Source of the DNA: Methanobacteriaceae archaeon
GTDB lineage: Archaea; Methanobacteriota; Methanobacteria; Methanobacteriales; Methanobacteriaceae
NCBI GenBank assembly: GCA_030656015.1
Contig: JAUSNX010000004.1
Span: forward strand, 372,001 to 436,000
Direction of reading: 5' to 3'
DNA: 64,000 nucleotides
Shown here: piece after piece, positions 49,356-59,658 of the stretch
Layout of the letters: the number at the start of each line of letters is the position of its first letter
How positions within the stretch are numbered: position 1 is the first letter of the stretch
Program-made: the position numbers and the translations under genes
Notes under the pieces: model-generated
The model's database searches: none
What the model saw: only the letters and a program-made list of their open reading frames with translations
Told to the model about the DNA's origin: nothing

Positions 49356-51872
49356 ATGAAATGGGAAAAAAAGAGCATTGAAAAAACATTAAAAGAACTT
49401 AATACCACTAAAAACGGTTTAAACTCAATTGAGGCTCAAAAAAGGACCCAAGAATATGGGCCTAACGAGTTAGTGGAAGAAAAAAAAGACGGACCTGTAA
49501 AAAAGTTCCTGCTGCAATTTATGGACATATTAATTATTTTATTAATAGTGGCCGCAGTGGCAGCCTATTTTGTAGGAGATGCCATTGATGCAGTAGTAAT
49601 ATTGTTAGTAGTTATTTTAAATGCTACTGTAGGATTCTTGCAGGAGAACAAGGCTGAAAAAGCCATGGAAAAATTAAAAGGACTTATATCAAGTGAAGCC
49701 GTGGTTATTCGTGACGGTAAAACAGAAAAAATTCCTGCTTCCCAACTTACAAGAGGAGACGTAGTAGTTGTTGAAGAAGGAGATAATGTACCTGCAGATA
49801 TTCGTTTAATTGAAAGTTATGACCTTAGAATAGACGAATCATCACTCACTGGAGAATCTTTACCGGTTTCTAAGACATATGATGAAGAAAAGGCCGAAAA
49901 TGAAAGGGAAACGATTGCTTATATGGATTCAGACGTTATATCTGGGCGAGGAATCGGTGCAGTGGTAGAAATAGGAATGCAAACTTCTATTGGAAAAATT
50001 GCAGAAATGTTACAAGGTGAAGATACAGCTACCCCCCTTCAAGAAAAGATTTCTGGCCTGGGAAAAATGCTGGGGTTGATTGCCATAGTGGTTTGTGTGG
50101 GAGTATTCATCCTACAGCTGGCCAAAGGAGTTCCGCTGGTTGAGACTTTTTTAACCGCCGTATCTCTGGCGGTGGCTGCAGTTCCTGAAGGATTGCCTGC
50201 AATTTTAACCCTTACTTTAGCTCTAGGAATGCAAAGAATGGCTAGGGTCAATGCAGTGGTCAGAAAGCTGCTGGCGGTGGAGACTCTGGGATCCTGTACC
50301 GTAATTTGTACTGACAAAACCGGAACTTTAACCTTAAATAAAATGTCTGTAAGAGATGCTCGCTTAAATTCATCAGAAAGGGCACTGGAAGTATGTGCGT
50401 TGTGTAATAATGCCAGTTTATCCAATGGAAAAGTTATTGGAGACCCAACTGATGGTGCTTTGTTAGTATATGCTGAAGAGGAAGATTATTCACGAGAAGA
50501 ACTGGAAAAAACTTATCCTCGAATAATGGAAATTCCCCTGGACAGTACCCGTAAAAGAATGACTACCTTGAATAAAAAAGGTGGAGAAATTTATCTTTAC
50601 ACTAAAGGGGCTCCTGAAATCGTTTTAAGTATGTGTAAATACATCGAAGAGGATGAAGTGGTCCGGGAATTAACTGAAGCAGATAAAGAAAACTTCATGA
50701 ACAGTCTTAAAGAAATGACTGGAGAAGCTCTAAGGGTTCTAGGACTGGCTTACCGGAAGGTGGCACCGGATGAAGATTTAGAAGACAAAGAAACTCTGGA
50801 AAGTAATCTAATCTTAGTGGGGCTGGCCGGTATGATGGATCCTCCACGAAAAGAAGCAGCTGAAGCTGTGGCCACTTGTAAAAAAGCAGGTATTAAAGTG
50901 GTAATGATCACAGGAGACCATAGAGATACTGCTGCCGCCATTGCCAAAGAAATAGGAGTTTTAAAAGATGGGAAAGTTCTAACTGGAAATGATCTGGAAA
51001 AACTTTCTGATGAGGAATTTGCAGAAATTGTGGAAGATGTGGAAGTATATGCTCGAGTTTTCCCTGAACAAAAAGTGCGTATTGTAGAAGCTCTTCAAAA
51101 CAAAGACAACGTAGTTTCCATGACTGGTGATGGAGTAAATGACGCCCCTGCACTTAAAAAAGCATCGATTGGTGTTTCTATGGGAATCAGTGGAACTGAT
51201 GTGGCCAAAGAATCCTCAGACATGATACTACAGGATGATAACTTCGCTACCATTGTACATGCCATAGAAGAAGGTAGAACAATATATGACAATATACGTC
51301 GATTTGTTAAATTCCAGCTTTCCACCAATGTAGGAGCTATTTTAACCATAGTTTCTGCATCTATAATGAGCCTGCCCATCCCATTTAATCCCATACAAAT
51401 TTTATGGATCAACATTATCATGGATGGGCCGCCTGCCCAGTCATTAGGTGTTGAACCAGCAGAAAAGGGAATTATGCTCAGAAAACCTGAAAAAGAAAAT
51501 ATACTGCCTCGAAAAACAATGCTAAGGATCATTTTTACGGGAATAGTAATGGCCATAGGAACTTTGGCTCTTTACATTTACGAGCTTTCTATTGGAGTGA
51601 GCACCATTAGAGCTACAACTATAGCATTTACCGTATTTGTAATGTTCCAGATTTTCAATGTATTTAACTGCAAATCCAAAACTGGATTTTCCAACCGTTT
51701 CCTATTAATTGCAGTGGCATCATCATTCTTATTGCAAGTAATGGTCATTTATATACCATTCTTACAAGGTATATTTAAAACAACTGCCATATCTGGGTTT
51801 GACTGGGTTTTAATAGTTCTGGTGGCCAGTATTATATTAATTAGTGAAAAAATCGTGGCAAGGTTTGATTAG
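49356..51872 (+). CDS. P2A-like cation-transporting P-type ATPase
   Basis: This 838-aa calcium-pump-like ATPase has the N-terminal cation-ATPase domain, the actuator TGES loop (SLTGESLPVSK), the membrane motif VPEGLPAIL in helix 4, the phosphorylation site CTDKTGTLT, the nucleotide-binding KGAPE and hinge GDGVNDAPALKKA, and about ten membrane helices. The ATG is preceded by no strong ribosome site. Homologues move Ca2+, Mn2+ or Na+; the ion is not determined here. Its stop abuts the start of cobK, which is 0 bp downstream. Confidence 0.95.
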   Translation: MKWEKKSIEKTLKELNTTKNGLNSIEAQKRTQEYGPNELVEEKKDGPVKKFLLQFMDILIILLIVAAVAAYFVGDAIDAVVILLVVILNATVGFLQENKAEKAMEKLKGLISSEAVVIRDGKTEKIPASQLTRGDVVVVEEGDNVPADIRLIESYDLRIDESSLTGESLPVSKTYDEEKAENERETIAYMDSDVISGRGIGAVVEIGMQTSIGKIAEMLQGEDTATPLQEKISGLGKMLGLIAIVVCVGVFILQLAKGVPLVETFLTAVSLAVAAVPEGLPAILTLTLALGMQRMARVNAVVRKLLAVETLGSCTVICTDKTGTLTLNKMSVRDARLNSSERALEVCALCNNASLSNGKVIGDPTDGALLVYAEEEDYSREELEKTYPRIMEIPLDSTRKRMTTLNKKGGEIYLYTKGAPEIVLSMCKYIEEDEVVRELTEADKENFMNSLKEMTGEALRVLGLAYRKVAPDEDLEDKETLESNLILVGLAGMMDPPRKEAAEAVATCKKAGIKVVMITGDHRDTAAAIAKEIGVLKDGKVLTGNDLEKLSDEEFAEIVEDVEVYARVFPEQKVRIVEALQNKDNVVSMTGDGVNDAPALKKASIGVSMGISGTDVAKESSDMILQDDNFATIVHAIEEGRTIYDNIRRFVKFQLSTNVGAILTIVSASIMSLPIPFNPIQILWINIIMDGPPAQSLGVEPAEKGIMLRKPEKENILPRKTMLRIIFTGIVMAIGTLALYIYELSIGVSTIRATTIAFTVFVMFQIFNVFNCKSKTGFSNRFLLIAVASSFLLQVMVIYIPFLQGIFKTTAISGFDWVLIVLVASIILISEKIVARFD

Positions 51873-52682
51873 ATGAATATTTTGGTGATGGCCGGGACAA
51901 AAGATGCTATTAAAATCATTGAAATGCTTTCTATAAACAATGAAAGTTCTTTCAAAAGCAATTCTAATGAAGAAACACATTTTAATATTTTGGCCTCCAC
52001 CACCACCAGTTATGGGGCCATTCTAGCTAAAAAAGCAGGGGCAGATGAGGTCATATCTCGACCACTTGAGGCAGATGAACTTGTAAATTTAATTCAAAAA
52101 AAAGATGTGAAAATTTTAATAGATGCTACCCACCCCTTCGCAACCCAGGCTACCACCAATGCCATCAATGCATCAAAAAAGGCTTCAATTAAATATATTC
52201 GCTTTGAAAGGCCTTCAATTAATTATTTTAATGTTGAAGGGATCCACATTGTCAATTCATTTGAGGAAGCCGGCCAATTTGCCAAGAGCATTATAAAAAA
52301 TAATGAAAAGAAAGTTTTACATCTGGCCGGTGTTTCTACCATAAAATCAATTCTAAAAAGTGTTCCCTTAACCCAATTAATAGTGAGGGTTTTACCCAAT
52401 ACTACTTCCATTGGTATTTGTGAGGAAATAGGGATTTCTGGAAAAAATATTGTGGCCATGCAAGGCACTTTCTCTAAAGAATTCAATCAGGCGTTGATGA
52501 GGGAATATGATGTTGGAGTTATTATCACCAAAGAAAGTGGAGAAACTGGAGGAGTTCCCGGTAAGATAGATGCTGCTCTGGAGCTAGGTCTTGAAGTGGT
52601 ATTGATAATTAGGCCCAAAATAAAAGAATTAAATAAAAATTCAGTGGTCAATACCATTAAAGAACTTCAGAAAAAGCTTTAA
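51873..52682 (+). CDS. cobK: Precorrin-6A reductase CobK/CbiJ
   Basis: This 269-aa enzyme performs the NAD(P)H-dependent reduction in corrin ring synthesis (cobalamin pathway). Sequence: NILVMAGTKDAIKIIEML at the start, ILIDATHPFATQATTNAINA (~87), YIRFERPSINY and RVLPNTTSIGICEEIGISGKNI, typical of the family; KESGETGGVPGKIDAALELG near the end. It follows the P-type ATPase directly, perhaps only as an operon passenger. No other cobalamin genes are in this window. Confidence 0.9.
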   Translation: MNILVMAGTKDAIKIIEMLSINNESSFKSNSNEETHFNILASTTTSYGAILAKKAGADEVISRPLEADELVNLIQKKDVKILIDATHPFATQATTNAINASKKASIKYIRFERPSINYFNVEGIHIVNSFEEAGQFAKSIIKNNEKKVLHLAGVSTIKSILKSVPLTQLIVRVLPNTTSIGICEEIGISGKNIVAMQGTFSKEFNQALMREYDVGVIITKESGETGGVPGKIDAALELGLEVVLIIRPKIKELNKNSVVNTIKELQKKL

Positions 52683-52899
52683 AAAGAAATTGAATAATAT
52701 TTTCATCTGATTTCATTTTTGATTTTATTTAATTGCATCTCATATTCTTTTTATTTTTTTGTTTGTTGTTTTACTTATTCAATTTAAAAAAAGGTTCAGT
52801 AAATATTTTTTTATTATTTTAATAAACAAAAATAGAAAAATAGGCTTTAAAAAAAATAAAAAACAAAATTTAAGTAAAATTTAAAAAAGTAAATAATAT

Positions 52900-54132
52900 T
52901 TAGGATCTGTCAAAGAGCACAACTTCAACTTCAATTCCCTCAGTTATAATTTCCACATTTTTGGGGATTTTAATATAACCTTGGGCCTCAGCCAGAGCTG
53001 TTATAGCACCAGAATCTTTTAAAATAGGATGAACTTTACCATCAATTATTTTTACAAGGGCGTAGTGTAATCTACCTCTAGAAGAGTAAAATCTTCCTTC
53101 AATAGGATAATTTACTGTTTTAATAGAATCATCTGATTGTAAACCACCCAACTGACGAATATGTGAAGCTAAAAATATTTGGAATATCATTAAAGCAGCT
53201 ACTGGATATCCTGGAAGGCCAATTACAATTTTTTCATCTATTTTTCCTATAATTGTTGGTTTACCTGGTTTAACTGAAATACCATGCACCAATACTTCAC
53301 CCATGTCCTCAATGACTTGCTTTAAAACATCTCCAGTGCCCGCCGAAGTGCTGCCGGAAGTTAAAATTATATTACATTCTTTTAGAGCATTCTTAATGGA
53401 ATCTGCTAATCCCTCATAATTATCTGGGACAACACCTAACCATAATGGCTCTGCACCACAAGATAGTACTGCACTTTGTAAAGAATAAGAATTTACATCA
53501 AATATCTGACCATATTTCAAATTCTGGCCAGAATTAACCAGTTCTTTACCCGTAGAAATTATGGCCACCTTGATTTTTTCCTGAACCGGGATTTTATTCA
53601 ATCCCATAGCACTTAAAACTCCCATTTTGTCGGAGCTAATGAAAGTACCATAAGATAGAAGTAATTCTCCTTCTTTAATATCTGTCCCTTTTTTAGTTAT
53701 AAACTGACCATGCGTAGCTGGGCGATAGATATAAACTTTATTGTCTTTTATTTCCGTATATTCAACCATAACCACGCCACTGGCCATTTTAGGAAGAGGT
53801 GCACCAGTATTTATTACTGAACAAAATCCGGGCTTAATTTCTTTTTGGGGTTTTTGACCAGCCTCAATTACTTCTAAAAGATTTAAAACAACTGGATTTT
53901 CTTCACTAGCTCCAAAGGTATCAGGTGCATGTACTGCATAACCATCTTTAGATGCCCGGTCGAAGGGGGGTAAATCAATTGTAGCATAAATATCTTCAGA
54001 AAGAACCCTGTGATGAGCACCTTCCAATTCAACATATTCTGATTTTTGAATTGAAAAAAGATTATTAAAAAGATTTTCTAAAATTTTTTCAACTTCTGGA
54101 ACTTCGATTATCTTTAAAAATTCATTAACCAT
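52900..54132 (-). CDS. moeA: Molybdopterin molybdenumtransferase MoeA
   Basis: This 410-aa enzyme inserts molybdate (or tungstate) into adenylated molybdopterin. The domains follow the family: an N-terminal region with DLPPFDRASKDGYAVHAPDT, a MoCF-binding Rossmann part with VIISTGKELV-like (KVAIISTGKELVNSG) and ILTSGSTSAGTGDVLKQVIE, the GLPGYPVAALMIFQIF signature and a C-terminal beta barrel. Methanogens need it for formylmethanofuran dehydrogenase and formate dehydrogenase. It is divergent from aIF1A. Confidence 0.95.
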   Translation of the reverse strand: MVNEFLKIIEVPEVEKILENLFNNLFSIQKSEYVELEGAHHRVLSEDIYATIDLPPFDRASKDGYAVHAPDTFGASEENPVVLNLLEVIEAGQKPQKEIKPGFCSVINTGAPLPKMASGVVMVEYTEIKDNKVYIYRPATHGQFITKKGTDIKEGELLLSYGTFISSDKMGVLSAMGLNKIPVQEKIKVAIISTGKELVNSGQNLKYGQIFDVNSYSLQSAVLSCGAEPLWLGVVPDNYEGLADSIKNALKECNIILTSGSTSAGTGDVLKQVIEDMGEVLVHGISVKPGKPTIIGKIDEKIVIGLPGYPVAALMIFQIFLASHIRQLGGLQSDDSIKTVNYPIEGRFYSSRGRLHYALVKIIDGKVHPILKDSGAITALAEAQGYIKIPKNVEIITEGIEVEVVLFDRS

Positions 54133-54285
54133 GGTAAATGCCTTCGTTTAGAATATTTTTCTTAATAAAATAATTTCTTAAAATAATTTCTATAATAAAT
54201 TAATTAATTATACAATTGATTAAATGATAGTTATAAACAAATATAAAACTATAAATATATTTTTAATTTTATAAATCATTATATA

Positions 54286-54299
54286 AAGGTTGACACCTT
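54286..54299. promoter_or_regulatory. Small inverted repeat near the aIF1A promoter
   Basis: AAGGT-TGAC-ACCTT lies about 95 bp before the aIF1A start, next to TATA-like DNA (TTATAATTATATTATA). Possible operator or promoter-edge element. Confidence 0.3.
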
Positions 54300-54393
54300 A
54301 TAATTATATTATATTTAATTAAATCTGATTCTCAAGAAGATTTATAATATTTAATGAAAAATAAGCAATTAATCTCATTTAGGAGGAGAGTAT

Positions 54394-54693
54394 TTGAGTA
54401 GAGGATATGAACCACAAGAAGTTAGAAGAGTAAGAACTCCACGAAGAGGAGAAATTCCAGCCGTAGTAGAACAGATTTTAGGTCACGGAAAACTAAGAGT
54501 CCGATGTACCGACGGTAAAGTTCGATTAGGTAGAATTCCTGGAAAGATGAAAAAGCGGATTTGGATTCGAGAAGGAGACGTAGTTCTAATAAAACCATGG
54601 GAATTCCAAAGCGATGAAAAAGCCGATATAGTCTGGAGATATACTCGAACTGAAGCTAACTGGCTTGAAAAAAGAGGTTACTTGAACCTTTAA
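54394..54693 (+). CDS. eif1A: Translation initiation factor aIF1A
   Basis: This 99-aa single OB-fold protein binds the small ribosomal subunit and stabilises initiator tRNA binding. The signature is [20 protein letters not shown] plus [20 protein letters not shown] and [20 protein letters not shown]. The start codon is TTG with a very strong AGGAGGAGAG site 5 bp upstream. It is followed by a hairpin, then the RIO1 kinase gene. Confidence 0.97.
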   Translation: MSRGYEPQEVRRVRTPRRGEIPAVVEQILGHGKLRVRCTDGKVRLGRIPGKMKKRIWIREGDVVLIKPWEFQSDEKADIVWRYTRTEANWLEKRGYLNL

Positions 54694-54715
54694 TCATTTA
54701 ATTAATAATTAGCTT

Positions 54716-54745
54716 GATGGAATTTAGGGAGATCCCTAAACCCAT
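54716..54745 (+). other. Stable hairpin after aIF1A
   Basis: TTTAGGG (54723-54729) pairs with CCCTAAA (54734-54740) around an AGAT loop. Flanking ATGG (54717-54720) and CCAT (54742-54745) extend it past a small internal loop. It lies 22 nt after the stop. There is no T-run directly after, so it may protect an mRNA end or regulate RIO1, not only terminate. Confidence 0.55.
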
Positions 54746-54888
54746 TACATCCTAATTAATGCTTAATTTATTTGAATAATACTTGCTAATTTTAATCTTA
54801 ATTTTAAATATAATATCCGTAATTAATATCATGAATTTAATAATATACTAATAATTTAACATAATTCATTTTTAAGCAGTAAACCAAT

Positions 54889-55683
54889 ATGACAAAAATA
54901 AATAAGGATGATTTAATGGATCCTAAGGTAACTAAGGCCGATGCTAGTTTACGGAAGATGCTAGCCGAAAAACGGATTAAAAGTGTGGAAGATCGTAGAG
55001 TCAGTAGTGAAGTCTTTGATCGGAAAACAATGGAAACGCTTTATAAGTTGGCCAATAGTAACTATTTAAATATATTAAATGGAGCCATAAGCACTGGTAA
55101 AGAGGCCAATGTATTTAAAGGGGTTCATGAAGATGGCCATATTGTAGCGGTTAAAGTATACCGTATTTCTACCTCTGATTTTAAGAAAATGCAGTACTAT
55201 ATACAAGGTGACCCTAGATTTAAGGTTAGAACAACTAATAAAAGGCAATTAGTAGATGCTTGGGTAACTAAAGAATTTAGAAATCTTAGTAGATGTCTAG
55301 AAGCAGGTATGAACGTTCCAAAACCAATAATAACCAAAAATAATGTTTTAATAATGGAATTTATAGGTGATGAAGACGGTAATGCCGCCCCCACCTTAAG
55401 AGACCAGGGCCCAGAAGATCCAGAACAAATGCTTGAAATGGTTATTGATGAACTAAAAAAAATGTATCAAGGTGCTAAATTAGTTCATGGCGATCTTTCA
55501 ATATTTAATATTCTCAATCATCAAGAAAACCCAGTTATAATTGATGTTTCACAATCTATGGTTTTAGATCATCCCATATCACGAGAACTTCTAGATAGAG
55601 ATATAGAAAATTTATTAAAAAATTTCGAAAGCTTTGGAGCCTCAGCTTCTTTTGAAGATGTTAAAAAAGAAATTATGGGATAA
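54889..55683 (+). CDS. rio1: RIO1 family serine protein kinase
   Basis: This 264-aa atypical protein kinase is needed for late 40S/small-subunit maturation. Seen: the P-loop ISTGKEANVFKGV, Lys in AVKVYRISTSDFKK, VMEF-type hinge (NVLIMEFIGDE), catalytic HGDLSIFNIL and metal loop VIIDVSQSM. No separate N-terminal winged helix is present (that is the RIO2 type). It sits between aIF1A and a Krr1/Pno1-like KH protein, a ribosome-biogenesis neighbourhood. Confidence 0.95.
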   Translation: MTKINKDDLMDPKVTKADASLRKMLAEKRIKSVEDRRVSSEVFDRKTMETLYKLANSNYLNILNGAISTGKEANVFKGVHEDGHIVAVKVYRISTSDFKKMQYYIQGDPRFKVRTTNKRQLVDAWVTKEFRNLSRCLEAGMNVPKPIITKNNVLIMEFIGDEDGNAAPTLRDQGPEDPEQMLEMVIDELKKMYQGAKLVHGDLSIFNILNHQENPVIIDVSQSMVLDHPISRELLDRDIENLLKNFESFGASASFEDVKKEIMG

Positions 55684-55996
55684 TTAATATTTTTTAAAAT
55701 AATTCCTATTTATAATTCAAATTTTTATAATTCAATTCAAAAATTTTTAAATTATTTATATAATTAAATTCCTTTTAAAATGTCATTTTAAAATCAATTA
55801 TATTCTTAAACAAATTCCATTTATTAATATTTCTAAAAAATATTAGAAAGCTTTATAATAGATTTGTTTAAATAATAATTTCGGTCACGACTTTTTAAAT
55901 TTTATAAAATAGTCGTATACTGACTTTAATATTTAATCAACAATTATTCCTAGTGAATAATAACTAAAAACTAATAAATCAATACGAGGTGAAATT
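55684..55996. other. 313-bp interval upstream of the KH protein gene
   Basis: AT-rich throughout. It holds a promoter with a TATA box TTTTATAAAA (55900-55909) set inside an inverted repeat ACGACT/AGTCGT (see next entry). No open frame or RNA gene was recognised. Confidence 0.5.
55887..55916. promoter_or_regulatory. TATA box flanked by inverted repeat, KH gene promoter
   Basis: TTTTATAAAA at 55900-55909 is ~88 bp before the KH gene start. ACGACT (55887-55892) and AGTCGT (55911-55916) are exact complements on either side of it, with three more matched pairs inside after one mismatch. A bound protein would block the TATA box. Confidence 0.45.
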
Positions 55997-56563
55997 ATGA
56001 CCACCACTGAATATCTCAAAATACCCCGCGAGCGAGTAGGGGTTTTAATTGGGAAAAAAGGAGAAGTAAAACAACATATAGAAAAATTAACCCAGACCAC
56101 ATTGGACATAGATAGTGAAGCTGGAACTGTAACCATAATTCCGCAAGAGGACCTTGAAGACCCATTATTACCTTGGAAAACACGCAGTATAGTAAAGGCC
56201 ATTGGAAGAGGATTTAATCCAGAGATTGCCCTTAGATTACTAAAAGATGATGTGGCTCTAGACATAATAAAACTCACTGAGTATGTAGGGAAATCTAAAA
56301 AGGCTCTGGCTAGGCAAAAAGGTAGAATTATTGGTCGAGACGGTATTACAAGACAAATAATACACGAAATGACTGGAGTGGACATGTCAGTATATGGGAA
56401 GACTGTTTCCATAATAGGGGACCTTGAAAATTTATTGATTGCTAAAGAAGCCGTTGAAATGATTTTAAATGGCTCCCGGCACAAGTCAGTGTATGGTTTC
56501 CTGGAAAAGAAAAAACAGGACATGAAACTCAAACATTTTCATGACACCATCAATTTAAAATAA
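55997..56563 (+). CDS. KH-domain RNA-binding protein (Pno1/Krr1/Dim2 family)
   Basis: This 188-aa protein has two KH domains: [20 protein letters not shown] (~9-28, with the GxxG loop) and [20 protein letters not shown] (~111-130). Eukaryotic Pno1/Dim2 and archaeal homologues act on small-subunit 3' end maturation. GAGGTGA lies just before the ATG. It groups with RIO1 and aIF1A by function; the gene ends 15 nt before a terminator-like hairpin. Confidence 0.93.
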   Translation: MTTTEYLKIPRERVGVLIGKKGEVKQHIEKLTQTTLDIDSEAGTVTIIPQEDLEDPLLPWKTRSIVKAIGRGFNPEIALRLLKDDVALDIIKLTEYVGKSKKALARQKGRIIGRDGITRQIIHEMTGVDMSVYGKTVSIIGDLENLLIAKEAVEMILNGSRHKSVYGFLEKKKQDMKLKHFHDTINLK

Positions 56564-56887
56564 ATTAATTATACCTTGGCGGATTTAATTTCATGAATCT
56601 GCCATGATTTTTTTATAGATAGCAAATTTATCATGTTTGAAACCATTTGGTATATATGTAACAAATAGAATAGTATATATTACACATTTTAACAATAAAT
56701 TTTTGAGATATTTTTGTAATTTTCAGAAAAAACTAGGGATTTATAAGTAAAATATTAATACTTAAAGATTATATTTTAGGATTAATTGTTTTGTATTTCA
56801 ATTAATATTAATCAAGCCAATCATTAAAATCAATATCTCAATTATATTTTTAGATTCCAAATAAATCACTATACAAGGAGGGTAATT
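56564..56887. other. 324-bp interval upstream of top6B
   Basis: It contains the terminator hairpin above and, further on, TATATATGTAACA (56652-56664) and TATATATTACACA (56675-56687), two similar TATA-containing blocks spaced 23 bp apart. Otherwise AT-rich with no open frame. Confidence 0.4.
56577..56614 (+). terminator. Hairpin plus T-run after the KH gene
   Basis: TGGCGGATT (56577-56585) pairs with AATCTGCCA (56596-56604), one G-U, around a 10-nt loop, and a run of seven T (56608-56614) follows closely. This looks like a bacterial-type intrinsic terminator. Confidence 0.6.
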
Positions 56888-58462
56888 TTGGAGAGACAAG
56901 CTGGAGAACTCTTTGAAGAGTTTCAAGAATTAACCGCATCTGAATTTTTCAGAAAAAATAAGCAGATGCTTGGATTTTCTGGTAAGATAAGATCCCTTAC
57001 CATTGTTTTTCACGAATTGATAACCAACAGTTTTGATGCAGCAGAGGAAGCAGGAATACTCCCTGAAATAAAAATTGACCTTAAAAGGTTGGATAAAGAC
57101 CATTATGTTTTAAGACATACTGATAATGGGCCAGGGATACCTAAAAACTTCGTTACCAAAGTATTCTGTACCATGTTTGCTGGTTCTAAGTTTAGAAACA
57201 TCCAGTCTCGTGGTCAACAAGGTTTAGGGTGCAGTGGATGTGTACTGTTATCCCAAATGACCACCGGAAAACCTGCACGAGTTATTTCTGGTTACAAAGA
57301 GAACGGAGAACTTAAGGGAGTTCAAATGACCCTTAAGATGGATGTAAAGAAAAATAAGGGTCTTGTGCTGGAGAGAAAAAAAGTAGATGTTAAGAGCACT
57401 GGTGTTTGTTTGGAACTTCACTTTAAAGACGTTTCTTACTCTTTATCAGAACAAGGTGCTTTTGAATACATCAGAAGGACCATGATTGCTAACCCCCACG
57501 CAAAAATCGTATTTAGAGATCCAACTGGACATAAATACATATTTAATCGAGCCTCAGCTGTTATTCCACCATTACCTAAAGAAGTTCTTCCTCACCCTAA
57601 AGGTGTTACGGCTGACGATCTTATATTCATGGCCAAGCACACCGACAAGCGCCGATTCAGAAGTCTGCTAACCAGTTCACTCTCCAGAATGTCCACTAAA
57701 AGAGTAAATGAGATTCAAGAATTGACTGGTATTGACCTTAATAAAAGGCCGAAGGATATGAAATGGGAGGAAGCAGAACAAATAGTGGATTTATTTACTA
57801 AAATGGACTTTATGGCACCACCAACATCTGGTTTAATACCAATTGGTCAAGAACAAATTGAAAAAGGTGTTATAGAAATTTTAAACCCTGAATTTGTATC
57901 TGCTATCAGTAGAAAGCCTGTTACCTACCGTGGAGGAGTGGCATTTATTATAGAAGCCGGTATAGCATATGGTGGAGACTCTGGAAGAATGGTTGGAGAA
58001 CAACGCAAAGCAGAAATCATGCGTTTTGCCAATAGAGTCCCATTATCATTTGATCAAGGTAGTTGTGCCATAACTGAAGGTTTAAAGAGTATTGACTGGA
58101 AGAGATATGGAATAAGAGATATGGAAAGTGCTCCCATAACCATATTTGTAAATATTATTTCAACCCAGGTGCCTTACTTATCCACAGGTAAACAAAGTGT
58201 AGCTCCAGAACCAGAAATCTTGCACGAAGTCCGACAAACCGCCATGACCGTGGCCCGGAAACTACAAAAATACCTGAGAGCTAAAAAGGCTGAAAAAGAA
58301 GAGGCCATGCGTTCCAAGATTTTCGAAGAATATGTGCCCGTTATTCTAAAAGAAGCAGCTTTACTAGCCGAAACAGATGTACCAGAATATCAACCCGTTC
58401 TGGCCAAAGTTACTCGCCGAGCGCTGGCAGAATTATTGGGGGAACCCATAGATGATGACTAG
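56888..58462 (+). CDS. top6B: DNA topoisomerase VI subunit B
   Basis: This 524-aa ATPase subunit of the type IIB topoisomerase relaxes and decatenates DNA. The GHKL fold is seen: [15 protein letters not shown] (~40-54), [11 protein letters not shown] and [20 protein letters not shown], followed by the H2TH and transducer domains (to ~470). The TTG start has AAGGAGGG upstream. Its last 11 bp overlap top6A, so the two chains are made together. Confidence 0.97.
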   Translation: MERQAGELFEEFQELTASEFFRKNKQMLGFSGKIRSLTIVFHELITNSFDAAEEAGILPEIKIDLKRLDKDHYVLRHTDNGPGIPKNFVTKVFCTMFAGSKFRNIQSRGQQGLGCSGCVLLSQMTTGKPARVISGYKENGELKGVQMTLKMDVKKNKGLVLERKKVDVKSTGVCLELHFKDVSYSLSEQGAFEYIRRTMIANPHAKIVFRDPTGHKYIFNRASAVIPPLPKEVLPHPKGVTADDLIFMAKHTDKRRFRSLLTSSLSRMSTKRVNEIQELTGIDLNKRPKDMKWEEAEQIVDLFTKMDFMAPPTSGLIPIGQEQIEKGVIEILNPEFVSAISRKPVTYRGGVAFIIEAGIAYGGDSGRMVGEQRKAEIMRFANRVPLSFDQGSCAITEGLKSIDWKRYGIRDMESAPITIFVNIISTQVPYLSTGKQSVAPEPEILHEVRQTAMTVARKLQKYLRAKKAEKEEAMRSKIFEEYVPVILKEAALLAETDVPEYQPVLAKVTRRALAELLGEPIDDD

Positions 58463-59510
58463 GAAAGAAATCACCATTAACAAGCTTAAAAGTCTGGGAG
58501 AGACCATCATAGAAGATGTAGCTCAAAACAAAGTCCCTGCAGTAAAAGTACCGTCCCGTGGTACTTCCAACATCGTTTACGACGAGAACAAAAGACATTA
58601 CGTGCTAGGAGATCGTTATGGTCAACGTTCTCTGGGAAATGTAAAACAAATAAAAAAAATTGGTCAAATGGTTTACATGGCCAATTTCTGTAAGCAATTA
58701 GTTGAGAGAGAAAAAACAGCTACTTTAAGGGAGCTTTATTACGTTTCTGAAGGATGGGAAGTTGAATTTGGAACTCAGGACGAATCTAACATTGTAGGTG
58801 AAGATCTGGAAGTAACATTAGGAATGACCCGAGAAGACCTGGGCCTAATGCCCGAAGAAGATGGAGCATCAGTTTATGGAGATTTAACTATAAAAGAAGA
58901 CGATCTCGAAATTAACGCTCTTAGGTCTGGAAAATCAGGTTATACCATTTCTCCCACCATAAATGAAGTAGAACTTGTGGACCATAACGTACAAAGAGTT
59001 ATTGCTGTGGAAACCATGGGGATGTTCCACCGAATGGTTCAAGAAAACGCTTACAAAAAATTTGATACACTGATTGTGGGATTAAAGGGTCAGGCTGCTA
59101 GAGCAACGAGAAGGTTCCTTAAAAGAGTAAATGATGAATTAGGCCTTCCAGTTTATATTTGTAACGACGGAGACCCCTGGGGTTTTCACATAGCCCAGGT
59201 TATTATCTCTGGAAGTGCTAAACTGGCCCATGTAAATCACGACTTGGCCACTCCAGATGCCAAGTTTCTGGGAGTTACTGCTAGTGACATTATAAAATAC
59301 GACCTTCCGACCGACCCCTTAAAAGACATTGATGTTCTCCGTTTAAAAGAGCTTCTCAAGGACCCTCGCTACCGGGATGAAACCTGGAAAATGGAAATTA
59401 AGAAAATGCTCAAAATCGGTAAAAAGGCAGAACAGCAATCTTTCTCCAAATATGGATTGGAATACGTAGTAGATACCTACTTCCCAGAAAAATTGGAGCA
59501 GCTGGAATAA
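58452..59510 (+). CDS. top6A: DNA topoisomerase VI subunit A (Spo11-like)
   Basis: This 352-aa DNA-cutting subunit is homologous to Spo11. It has the winged-helix/CAP domain with the catalytic Tyr97 in [12 protein letters not shown] and a Toprim domain with the acidic [11 protein letters not shown]-like motif ([14 protein letters not shown], ~235-247). It opens with ATG ATG and overlaps top6B. A hairpin with T-rich tail follows. Confidence 0.97.
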   Translation: MMTRKEITINKLKSLGETIIEDVAQNKVPAVKVPSRGTSNIVYDENKRHYVLGDRYGQRSLGNVKQIKKIGQMVYMANFCKQLVEREKTATLRELYYVSEGWEVEFGTQDESNIVGEDLEVTLGMTREDLGLMPEEDGASVYGDLTIKEDDLEINALRSGKSGYTISPTINEVELVDHNVQRVIAVETMGMFHRMVQENAYKKFDTLIVGLKGQAARATRRFLKRVNDELGLPVYICNDGDPWGFHIAQVIISGSAKLAHVNHDLATPDAKFLGVTASDIIKYDLPTDPLKDIDVLRLKELLKDPRYRDETWKMEIKKMLKIGKKAEQQSFSKYGLEYVVDTYFPEKLEQLE

Positions 59511-59532
59511 TCTCCTGCTTTGATTTTATTTT

Positions 59533-59566
59533 TGGCCTTAACTGGCCATTTTAATTTTTAATTTTT
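59533..59566 (+). terminator. Hairpin and T-rich tail after top6A
   Basis: TGGCC (59533-59537) pairs with GGCCA (59544-59548) across a 6-nt loop and is followed by TTTTAATTTTTAATTTTTT, ~22 nt past the top6A stop. Confidence 0.5.
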
Positions 59567-59648
59567 TAGCTTGATTTTAATTATCATAATTATTCAAATT
59601 GTAATTTTTATAGCAGTTTTTTAAAATCCTTAAAAACAATTAAAAAAG

Positions 59649-59658
59649 TTTATAAAAG
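59649..59658 (+). promoter_or_regulatory. Candidate TATA box for gap
   Basis: TTTATAAAAG preceded by an A-rich stretch (BRE-like) 190 bp before the GAPDH start. Confidence 0.35.

Noticed and set aside
55933-56532. 199-codon minus-strand frame opposite the KH protein
   Set aside because: Antisense shadow; the KH protein has two intact domains and a good ribosome site.
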